This document shows positions 29,468-37,027 of a stretch of 39,516 nucleotides of DNA, piece by piece. The stretch comes from an uncultured Gammaproteobacteria bacterium (GTDB lineage: Bacteria; Pseudomonadota; Gammaproteobacteria; Pseudomonadales; Pseudohongiellaceae), in NCBI GenBank assembly GCA_903837345.1, contig CAILUG010000031.1:1-39516 (forward strand), in the 5' to 3' direction. Made by a program: the position numbers and the translations under genes. Positions within the stretch are counted from its first letter, which is position 1, and every line of letters begins with the position of its first letter. The notes beneath the pieces were generated by a model. The model did no database searches and was not told where the DNA came from. It worked only from the letters and a program-made list of their open reading frames with translations.

Positions 29468-32400
29468 TCAGAAGTTGTAATTCACACCCACTGTGTAGCG
29501 ACGGCCAAGGACGTCGTACATGGCGGACATGACGTTGCCACCAGTACCGGCACGGCCGATAGTGCTGGGGGTAACAACCGGATCACGATCAAGCAGGTTG
29601 TTGATGTTGCCGAACACTTGCATCCTGTTGTCCTTGCCAAAGGTCTTGGACACTTTCAGATCCAGATAGGTGATGGACGGAACATGGTTGTTTTCGATGG
29701 TGCAGATGTTGGTACCGCATCCAAGCAGGAGTGAACCCACCGGACGTGCCGACAGCGGAACTGCGCTGTTGCTTTCCAGGTAGGTTCTGTCCAGCAAACC
29801 ACCATCTATCCAGCGCATTTGCAGGAACCCGGAGAGAGTGCCGTAGTTGTAGTTGAAAGCAAGATTGATCTTGTTTTTGGCAAAGCCGAAACCGCCAATC
29901 TGGCCGGCACGGTCATCACGGATGGCGCCTTTGTTCTGGATCGAGTTCTCGCCCAGGTAGCTGTACAGTGCACGCACTGTCAGCGACTCGGCTTCTCCAC
30001 CTATCCAGTTGACATTGGTTTTGTAAGTAGCTTCGATATCGGCTCCTTTGATGCGCTGGTTGGCCAGGTTGATAAACAAGGCATCAACACGGTCAATCGA
30101 GCGCGGGGTGTTGCTGAGCGGATCCGTGACGCCGGTGGTGCCGGAAATCACGTATTGGCACAACGTCAGGTCACCGGTACGGCAGGAGTTGACGATGTTT
30201 TGCGCGGTCAGCTGGGCAATCGCGTCGCTGATGTCGATGTAGTAGTAATCAACCGAAGCTGACAGACCATCCATCCAGGTCGGACGATAAACCAGACCTA
30301 CAGTGGTGGTATCGGCTTTCTCTGGATTCACGTTCGGGTTGCCACCGGAGAACGATGCGGCGGAAACCACTACGTTGCCTTGCCAGGGGTTGGTGACAGT
30401 GATGCCACCACGGGTCTGGTCAAGACGTTCACGCAAGGTGGCAGCACGCACGTCACGACTTTGGGTGGCACGCAGGCGCACCTGGTCGTTGATAGTCCAG
30501 TTCAAACCGATTTTGCCTGCCCAGATGGAGCCTGAGCCGGAGTAGTCGGCCCAGCGGGCAGAAGCGTCCAGTTCAACTTCCTTGGCCATTGCCGCATCTT
30601 TGAGCAAGGGGATGCTCAACTCGCCAAAGGCTTCACTCACACTGTATTTGCCGGCGATGGCGCGCAAGCTCGAGAACAACACCGAGCTGGAGTTGGAATC
30701 ACCGGTGAAACCGGACGGTACATAGCGCAGACCGGCAATACCGTTATAACCTGGCACTGCAGTGCTGCCCTGTGGCAGCAAACCACGGATGCCGGCTGGC
30801 ATCAGGCCCTGGGCGCTGAGCAGGGTGCCATCCACCTGGGCCGGATATTCATCAGCCGGGTTGGTGGTGCGCTGATCCAGGGATTCCCCGCGATGGGAAA
30901 TACCGAGAGCGCTGCCGATCGGGCCGGCACCGAAACCTTTGAACAGGTCGCCGTTGATCACGAATTCCCATACGTGCTGGTTGGTCCATTGACGCGCATC
31001 TTTGGCGTTGCGATCCATGACGTAATCAGCTGCCGCTTTGGAAACGTTTTGTACCCCGCCGAAAAGATTGATCGGCACGCAATCACTGAACAGGCCACCG
31101 TTGCCGCCACTGGCAATCGGGCCGGTGAACTGTGGCAGGTTGACGCGGCAGATCGGTGCGCCGGTAGGACCTTTGACCGCATCCATGGCCAGGAACAGGC
31201 GGTCTACACGGGTACCGTTGGTTTCAATGAAATCCTGCACGTTTTCGCCGAACTGGAAGTAAGTGTTGTAGCGCCAGTCCTTCATGAAGCCAAAGCTGTA
31301 ATCACCTTTGGCACCAACGGTGATGGAATCCATGTGGTTGAGGGTGTTTTCACGGGATTCACCGATGGGGGAATCTGGCGTGTTGGGGGCGAAAATGCCA
31401 AAAGTCGTAAACTGCGCGTTGGCAGGTTTGTTGGCAATGATCAGGTTGGCGACAGTCGGGTTCAGGAACGGGTTCTCGGCATAGACGCGGCCGGCCCAGA
31501 TGCTGAGCAGCGGAATGCTCTGCCAGCGGTTGGACGTGAAGTTGCGGGCATACATGGCTTGCGCGAACACGTTCAAATGCTCGTTTACATCCATATCGCC
31601 ATACAGGAATGAGTTGTAGCGGCGATAGCTGTTCGTCACTGCTTCATCGCCGTTGACACCGTAAGTCGGAGTTGGTGAAGCAATACACTGACAGCCAGTG
31701 TTGACGGCGCCAACACCGGTAACGTTCAGCGGAGTTACGGTGCCATCAGGATTGAAGGCCAAACGGTTCAGCGGTGAAGACGCAGCGTCTGTCAGTATCC
31801 CGTTGTTGGTGTAGTTGGTCGGGAATACGTAAGGACGTACCAAGTCGGTCGGGCCAGTAGGATCGGGGTTGGTGACCCTGGACCAGCGTGCCAGGAAAGG
31901 ACGATCTTTCAGTGCATCAAAATCGGCGATGCCGGCCTGATCGGCCATGGAAGCCGAACCGATGACATGGATGCCATGGCCGAAATCCTTGCCGAAGGCT
32001 GCGCCCATTTCCCAGTTCTTGGCATCACCGAGTTCGGTTATGCCGGTTTGGGCGTGGGTTTTGAGGCCTTCGAATTTGGTATCGAGGATGAAGTTGACGA
32101 CACCGGCAACTGCGTCAGTACCGTAAGTGGCAGAAGCGCCACCTGTCACAGTTTCAACATTCTTCAGCAGGTCTTCCGGAATCGAGTTGACGTCTACAGA
32201 GCCAAAACGGTTGCTGGGTACAACCCGGCGTCCGTCCAGCAGCACCAGGGTACGTTGGGCGCCGGCACCGCGCAGGTTGATGTTGGAACTGCCGGAGTTC
32301 TGCCCGCCATTCTCCTGGTTGGGAGTCTGGTTGTTGTAGTACTGCGGCATTTGCACCAGCGCGTCGATCAGGCTGCCTGGTGCCATGTTGGACAATTCAT

Positions 32401-32632
32401 CGGCGGAGATGGTGGTCACCGGTGTTGGTGTGTCCATCGTGGTACGGGAAATACGGGTACCCGTGATCTGGATTTCTTCAAGCTTGTCCTGCGCGTACGC
32501 AGTCGTGATCATGCCTGCTGAAAGAGCAAGGGCCAGAACTCCTGTGGAGACTTTGACTCCTGCATGTATTTGCGAAGCGCGGATGCTTTGCGCAAGCAAC
32601 GAGCTCCTGAAAAGGCTTTTCTCTCTAAACAT
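29468..32632 (-). CDS. TonB-dependent outer-membrane receptor
   Basis: This 1054-aa protein has a long N-terminal signal (1-47, ending MITTAYAQ). A plug domain follows (about 60-190: EEIQITGTRISR, LRGAGAQRTLVLLDGRRVVPS, IPEDLLKNVETVTGGASATYGTDAVAGVVNFIL). The large beta-barrel contains LNWTINDQVRLRATQSRDVRAATLRERL and ends VGVNYNF, with the terminal Phe typical of outer-membrane proteins. Such receptors import siderophores, vitamin B12, glycans or, in aromatic-degrading bacteria, lignin-derived compounds by TonB energy. Substrate cannot be read from sequence. The ATG at 32632 follows GGGGAG; an extension to 32764 is not supported. It stands alone between a terminator and the MetE-like gene. 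Confidence 0.92.
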   Translation of the reverse strand: MFREKSLFRSSLLAQSIRASQIHAGVKVSTGVLALALSAGMITTAYAQDKLEEIQITGTRISRTTMDTPTPVTTISADELSNMAPGSLIDALVQMPQYYNNQTPNQENGGQNSGSSNINLRGAGAQRTLVLLDGRRVVPSNRFGSVDVNSIPEDLLKNVETVTGGASATYGTDAVAGVVNFILDTKFEGLKTHAQTGITELGDAKNWEMGAAFGKDFGHGIHVIGSASMADQAGIADFDALKDRPFLARWSRVTNPDPTGPTDLVRPYVFPTNYTNNGILTDAASSPLNRLAFNPDGTVTPLNVTGVGAVNTGCQCIASPTPTYGVNGDEAVTNSYRRYNSFLYGDMDVNEHLNVFAQAMYARNFTSNRWQSIPLLSIWAGRVYAENPFLNPTVANLIIANKPANAQFTTFGIFAPNTPDSPIGESRENTLNHMDSITVGAKGDYSFGFMKDWRYNTYFQFGENVQDFIETNGTRVDRLFLAMDAVKGPTGAPICRVNLPQFTGPIASGGNGGLFSDCVPINLFGGVQNVSKAAADYVMDRNAKDARQWTNQHVWEFVINGDLFKGFGAGPIGSALGISHRGESLDQRTTNPADEYPAQVDGTLLSAQGLMPAGIRGLLPQGSTAVPGYNGIAGLRYVPSGFTGDSNSSSVLFSSLRAIAGKYSVSEAFGELSIPLLKDAAMAKEVELDASARWADYSGSGSIWAGKIGLNWTINDQVRLRATQSRDVRAATLRERLDQTRGGITVTNPWQGNVVVSAASFSGGNPNVNPEKADTTTVGLVYRPTWMDGLSASVDYYYIDISDAIAQLTAQNIVNSCRTGDLTLCQYVISGTTGVTDPLSNTPRSIDRVDALFINLANQRIKGADIEATYKTNVNWIGGEAESLTVRALYSYLGENSIQNKGAIRDDRAGQIGGFGFAKNKINLAFNYNYGTLSGFLQMRWIDGGLLDRTYLESNSAVPLSARPVGSLLLGCGTNICTIENNHVPSITYLDLKVSKTFGKDNRMQVFGNINNLLDRDPVVTPSTIGRAGTGGNVMSAMYDVLGRRYTVGVNYNF

Positions 32633-32830
32633 TTTTACTCCCCATGCTATCGAAGGTTGACTGAAACAGTATTGGTAGGATTGTCCGATAGGCGAACCGA
32701 ATGGTCTCACAGCGTCAAGAACGCTGTATATGAGACGAATATTTATTCCAGAATGTTTGACCAATGCGAATGGCGATTCTGGTGTTCCAGAATCGCAACT
32801 GCATGTTTACATGGTGGAAAAGCTGGAGGG

Positions 32831-33874
32831 TCAGATAAGACCCAATTCTTTATTCACAATTGCTGCACCTTTTGCCAGGGCTTGCAATTTGGCGCGGGCG
32901 GATTCCCGCGGCAGATATTTCAAGCCGCAATCCGGAGCTGCAATCAGACGCTCCGGCGGGATGAATTTGAGGGCTTTGCGGATGCGATCCGCGACGATTT
33001 CGGGGGTCTCGGGGGTTTCATCACCGAGGTTGATGACTCCTACCATGATGGTTTTGTTGCCAAGCGCTTTCAGGGCTGCTCCCAGGTCGAGTGCCTGTGG
33101 TTGCGCGGCTTCGATAGACACCTGATCAACATTGATTTGTGCTACCAGCGGCAGGCAGGAATAGCCATTGGCACTTTTGTCGCTCACCATGGATGCATAA
33201 CCGAAGCAGACATGCAGGGCCGTGGTGCCTTTGACACCCTCAAGCGCACGATTGACAGCTTTCACTCCAAATTTTTCGGCTTCTTCTATCTTGGCCTGCA
33301 AGTAAGGTTCATCCAGCTGCACGATGTCGGCACCTGCTGCAAACAAGTCCTTGATTTCGGCATTCACACATTCGGCATAGCCCATCGCCAGTTCTTCCTG
33401 GTTCTGGTAGTAGTCGGACAAGGCGAGCTGTGACAGGGTGAAGGGACCGGGGATGGTGACTTTGATGATGCGTTTGGTATGCGCGCGCAGGAATTTGACA
33501 TCCTCAACATGCACCGGCGTGAGACGTTTGAGCGGGGCGGAAACCAGTGGCACCTTGTTGGGCTTGCCGGCACGGCCGACCAGGATCTCGTATTTGTCGC
33601 GGTTCACACCTTCCGGTGCATTGGCCATGGGGGCGGAGTAGCTTTCACGCCTGACTTCGCCATCGGTAACGATATCGATGCCGGCTGCTTCCTGGTCCCA
33701 CAGTACGCTCAAGACGGCATCGTCCTGGGCTTCCTTCAGCAATTCAGGCGGAACCCGCCACATCTCATTGCTGATGATGCGGGCAGGCAAACGGGTCTTC
33801 AGCGCATGGCGGTCAATCAACCATTCAGGTTGCACATAGCTGCCGACCAGGGCTGTTCTTATTCTTTTACTCAT
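32831..33874 (-). CDS. MetE-like cobalamin-independent methionine synthase, core domain only
   Basis: This 347-aa protein corresponds to the catalytic (C-terminal) half of MetE. Zinc ligands are in place: H221 and C223 in LHVCFGY, E255 in SIEAAQP, and C316 in APDCGLKYL. D188-E189 sit in QLDEP. Single-domain MetE-like proteins lack the N-terminal folate half. Many accept methyl groups from other donors or act on other thiols, so the donor is uncertain. The ATG at 33874 was chosen because GGAGG is 9 bases upstream, while the ATG at 33883 touches it. It is divergent from the homocitrate-synthase-like gene, and ligM lies 1.5 kb away. Consuming the methyl-folate made by LigM is an attractive but unproven role. 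Confidence 0.85.
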   Translation of the reverse strand: MSKRIRTALVGSYVQPEWLIDRHALKTRLPARIISNEMWRVPPELLKEAQDDAVLSVLWDQEAAGIDIVTDGEVRRESYSAPMANAPEGVNRDKYEILVGRAGKPNKVPLVSAPLKRLTPVHVEDVKFLRAHTKRIIKVTIPGPFTLSQLALSDYYQNQEELAMGYAECVNAEIKDLFAAGADIVQLDEPYLQAKIEEAEKFGVKAVNRALEGVKGTTALHVCFGYASMVSDKSANGYSCLPLVAQINVDQVSIEAAQPQALDLGAALKALGNKTIMVGVINLGDETPETPEIVADRIRKALKFIPPERLIAAPDCGLKYLPRESARAKLQALAKGAAIVNKELGLI

Positions 33875-34039
33875 GGAAAACATCCTCCGACGAAAGATGC
33901 GCGAGTAAAGCAGAGGCTTGAGGGTTATTCAACCAGCTTTGCAGTGGTCTTTTCGGCAAGCATGAAGCCGGCTTGCGTTGACTCGGCTCGGGCCGGCCCC
34001 GTATTCTGCCCGTCTGATTTTTCCCGGAGTGTGGTAAAC

Positions 34040-35245
34040 ATGACTGCGCAATATCACAAAGAAGGCGAATGGTGGGTCAGTCCTTTCAACGTCAAACCTG
34101 AAGTGCTGGCCAAATTCGATCTGCCCGAAAAAGTGGAAATCCACGATGCCACTTTGCGTGATGGTGAGCAGACCCCCGGTGTGGTGTTCAGCCCGGAAGA
34201 CAAGGTGGCAATGGCGGAGATGATGAGCGATGTCGGCATCGACCGCATCGAGGCCGGCATGCCGGCGGTATCGCCGGATGACTATAAAGCCATCAAGACC
34301 ATCTGCGGCCTCGGCCTCAAATCCAAAATCTTCACCTTTGCACGAGCAATGCAGGCTGACATGGATGCAGCGGTGGAGTGCGGCGCCCACGGAGTCATCA
34401 TCGAAGTACCGATAGGTTATCCCAAACTCAAGTACCAGTTCGGCTGGACCTGGGAAGATGTGTTCAAGAAAAGCCGCGATGCCATCAAATATGCGAAAGA
34501 GCGCGGCCTGTACACCGTATTCTTTCCTTATGACACTACGCGTGCGCGTGAAGAAGATCTGGTAAATCTGCTCAATGCGATCATGAATGAATCGCCACCG
34601 GATTCCGTGGGTGTGGTCGACACCATGGGCTGCGCGCTGCCGGAAGCGATCAAATACATGGTGCGGCTGGTGAAGGGGCTCACCCAGTTGCCGGTTGAAA
34701 TCCACACCCATAATGATTTCGGTCTGGGTGTTGCTACCGAGCTGGCTGCGGTTGAAGCCGGTGCCACAGTGGTGCATAGCTGCGTCAATGGCCTCGGCGA
34801 ACGTACCGGCAATGCGGCGATGGAAGAACTGGTGCTGGCGCTGGAAGTGCTTTATGGCATTCCGATGAACTACAACATGAAGAAGTTTCCGGAACTGTTT
34901 GCGCTGGTATCGAAAATGTCCAATATCCCGATTGCCGTCAACAAACCGGTGGGCGGCTCGCGCAACTTCACGCGCGAATCCGGCATCGGTGTCGATCTGG
35001 TCATCAAGGAGCCGCTGGCAATGTTCGGTACCCATCCGGCACTGACCGGCCGCGTTGGCGACATCGTGCTTGGCAAGAAGAGTGGCAAGCGGTCAGTCAC
35101 CTTCAGTCTCGAACTGATGGGCATCAACGACACGCCGGATGACAAGGTGGCGGAAATCCTGAGCCGGGTAAAAGCCCTGGGGATCAAGAAAAAAACCATC
35201 ATCACGGACGACGAGTTCAAAACGATAGTCAAGGAAGTTCTGTAA
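34040..35245 (+). CDS. Homocitrate/isopropylmalate synthase-like DRE-TIM enzyme
   Basis: This 401-aa acyl-CoA-condensing enzyme family member carries DATLRDGEQTPGVVF (36-50; R40, D41 and E43 of the metal/catalytic site), the metal-binding HTH of EIHTHNDFGLG (H222, H224) and NGLGERTGNA (250-259). The sequence around TPGVVF is closest in feel to homocitrate or (R)-citramalate synthases. There is no C-terminal regulatory domain, so leucine-type feedback is unlikely. It condenses an acyl-CoA with a 2-oxo acid; which pair is unknown. An upstream in-frame extension to 33479 runs antisense through the MetE-like gene and was rejected. The ATG at 34040 has GGAG upstream, at a longer-than-usual distance. 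Confidence 0.82.
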   Translation: MTAQYHKEGEWWVSPFNVKPEVLAKFDLPEKVEIHDATLRDGEQTPGVVFSPEDKVAMAEMMSDVGIDRIEAGMPAVSPDDYKAIKTICGLGLKSKIFTFARAMQADMDAAVECGAHGVIIEVPIGYPKLKYQFGWTWEDVFKKSRDAIKYAKERGLYTVFFPYDTTRAREEDLVNLLNAIMNESPPDSVGVVDTMGCALPEAIKYMVRLVKGLTQLPVEIHTHNDFGLGVATELAAVEAGATVVHSCVNGLGERTGNAAMEELVLALEVLYGIPMNYNMKKFPELFALVSKMSNIPIAVNKPVGGSRNFTRESGIGVDLVIKEPLAMFGTHPALTGRVGDIVLGKKSGKRSVTFSLELMGINDTPDDKVAEILSRVKALGIKKKTIITDDEFKTIVKEVL

Positions 35246-35256
35246 ACGGTCGTAGA

Positions 35257-35277
35257 AAGGGGGCGATTTGCCCCCTT
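35257..35277 (+). terminator. Short GC hairpin after the synthase gene
   Basis: AAGGGGGC (35257-35264) pairs with GCCCCCTT (35270-35277) across 5 bases, 11 bases after the synthase stop. It lacks a T-run, so it may only attenuate transcription. Confidence 0.5.
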
Positions 35278-35284
35278 ACTCCCG

Positions 35285-35324
35285 GGAAGTCTCCACTTCG
35301 GCTAGCCGAACCACCTGGTCTTCC
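35285..35324 (+). promoter_or_regulatory. 14-bp palindrome in the region before ligM
   Basis: TTCGGCTAGCCGAA (35297-35310) is a perfect palindrome, framed by GGAAG (35285-35289) and CTTCC (35320-35324). It lies about 80 bases before the ligM start. An operator for a dimeric regulator is the simplest reading; an mRNA structure is the alternative. Confidence 0.45.
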
Positions 35325-35388
35325 TATCGTTTCCTGATCGTGGCATCATGCGCGCCCCACTTATAAGAGCTTAGGAGTCTTACTTAAG

Positions 35389-36795
35389 ATGATCAAAAAT
35401 AGTCTTTCTTCCGCTATGGAAGCCGCCGGCGGTGCCGTCAATTTGTTGCGCAATTCCAAAGCCGGTATCTACGTATACCCGGTGGTTGCGCCTGAATTCT
35501 CCAACTGGCGTTCAGAGCAGATGGCCTGGCGCAATTCCGCAGTACTTTTCGATCAGACCCATCACATGGATGAGCTGACCGTTGAAGGCCCGGATGCAGA
35601 AAAATTCCTGAGCTATGTGGGTATCAACAGCTTCGCCAACTTCAAACTGAATCTTGCCAAGCACTTTGTACCGGTTACTCCCCAAGGTCACGTGATCGGT
35701 GACATGATCATCTTCCGTGAAACCGAAACCAAATTTGTACTGGTTGGCCGCGCTCCTACTGCCAACTGGGTAATGTTCCAGGCTTCGATCGGCAACTACA
35801 ACGTGCGTCTGAAACACGATCCACGTTCCGACAGCCGCCCCGATGGCAAAGCCATCTACCGCACCCACTACCGCTTCCAGATCCAGGGCCCTGAAGCCAA
35901 CAAGATCTTTGAAGTAATGAACGGCGGCCCGATTCCTGACGTGAAATTCTTCCACGTAGATACCGTCAATATCGGTTCACGCAAAGTACAAGCCCTGCGT
36001 CACGGCATGGCAGGCGCCCCCGGCCTTGAAATCTGGGGTCCCTATGCCGACAAGAGCTACATCCAGACCACAATCGCCGAAGCTGCCAAAAAAGCCGGCG
36101 TTGATCTGCGTTTCGTCGGTGCGCGCGCCTACTCTTCCAACACGCTGGAATCCGGCTGGATCCCGTCCCCGCTGCCAGGCATCTACACCGGCGACGGCAT
36201 GATGCAGCAGTATCGCGACTGGTTGGGCGCTGACAGCTATGAAGCCATGGGCTCCATCGGTGGTTCGCTGGTCAGCAACAACATCGAAGACTACTACGTT
36301 ACTCCGTTCGAACTCGGTTACGACTTCTACATCGGCTGGAAGAAAGAAGACTTCATCGGCAAAGCCGCTCTCGAAGCCATGAAAGCCAAAGCCAACCGCA
36401 AGAAAGTCACCATCGAGTGGAACCGTGAAGACGTGATGAAAGTCATCGCTTCCTGCTTCGAGCCTGGCCTGGCATTCAAATGGATCGACTTCCCGCAGCC
36501 AAACTACTCGTCCAGCAACGCAGATGCGCTGATGAAAGACGGCAAGCGCGTCGGCATGTCAATGTTCAATGGCTACTCCTACAACGAGCGTTGCCTGTTG
36601 TCGCTGGCAGTGGTTGATGCTGACGTGCAGGTCGGCGACGTGCTGACCCTCCTGTGGGGCGAGCCGGAACTGACTGGCAAAACCTCGATCGAGCCGCACA
36701 AACAGGCACAGATCCGCGTTAAAGTCGCTCCGACTCCTTACGCTGCTGATGCCCGCGAAAACTATGCAGACAGCTGGAGAACCAAAGCCAAGTAA
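35389..36795 (+). CDS. ligM: Tetrahydrofolate-dependent aromatic O-demethylase (vanillate / 3-O-methylgallate / syringate type)
   Basis: This 468-aa protein of the GcvT (aminomethyltransferase) family closely follows Sphingobium LigM as I recall it: YVYPVVAPEFSNWR, WRNSAVLFDQTHHM, HVIGDMIIF, LRHGMAGAPGLEIWGPY, SNTLESGWIPSPLP, SSNIEDYYV-like SNNIEDYYV and GMSMFNGYSYNE. LigM and DesA move the methoxy methyl group of vanillate, 3-O-methylgallate or syringate to tetrahydrofolate; which of these is the substrate here is open. The products, protocatechuate or gallate, are LigAB substrates, which links this gene to the cluster at 11-16 kb. Lysine is mostly AAA and Asn/Tyr almost always AAC/TAC, unlike the neighbours, suggesting strong expression. 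AGGAG lies 12 bases before the ATG. A strong terminator follows. Confidence 0.92.
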   Translation: MIKNSLSSAMEAAGGAVNLLRNSKAGIYVYPVVAPEFSNWRSEQMAWRNSAVLFDQTHHMDELTVEGPDAEKFLSYVGINSFANFKLNLAKHFVPVTPQGHVIGDMIIFRETETKFVLVGRAPTANWVMFQASIGNYNVRLKHDPRSDSRPDGKAIYRTHYRFQIQGPEANKIFEVMNGGPIPDVKFFHVDTVNIGSRKVQALRHGMAGAPGLEIWGPYADKSYIQTTIAEAAKKAGVDLRFVGARAYSSNTLESGWIPSPLPGIYTGDGMMQQYRDWLGADSYEAMGSIGGSLVSNNIEDYYVTPFELGYDFYIGWKKEDFIGKAALEAMKAKANRKKVTIEWNREDVMKVIASCFEPGLAFKWIDFPQPNYSSSNADALMKDGKRVGMSMFNGYSYNERCLLSLAVVDADVQVGDVLTLLWGEPELTGKTSIEPHKQAQIRVKVAPTPYAADARENYADSWRTKAK

Positions 36796-36822
36796 TTTGG
36801 CTCAAGTTCCAACGCAACAACG

Positions 36823-36860
36823 AAACGGCGCAGCCTCAAAACTGCGCCGTTTTGCTTTTT
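36823..36860 (+). terminator. Rho-independent terminator of ligM
   Basis: A perfect 11-bp stem (AAACGGCGCAG at 36823-36833 with CTGCGCCGTTT at 36842-36852) is followed by a T-rich run. It lies 27 bases after the ligM stop. Confidence 0.93.
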
Positions 36861-37027
36861 GGGGGTGACCTGGACGAAACGTGTAGCCACTTGGATGGTG
36901 AGTTCTCTTATGAACCCACATCAAGGAGAATCCCTGATGCGGTTTGCCGGTTGAAGGCCACCTACCTGATAATCACCCCAGCTTCCCCAGTACGGCTATA
37001 AAAATAATCAAGCACAGGAGTTCTGCC

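Noticed and set aside
33479-34039. Long N-terminal extension of the homocitrate-synthase-like protein
   Set aside because: It runs antisense through the MetE-like gene, and the family N-terminus begins near the ATG at 34040.
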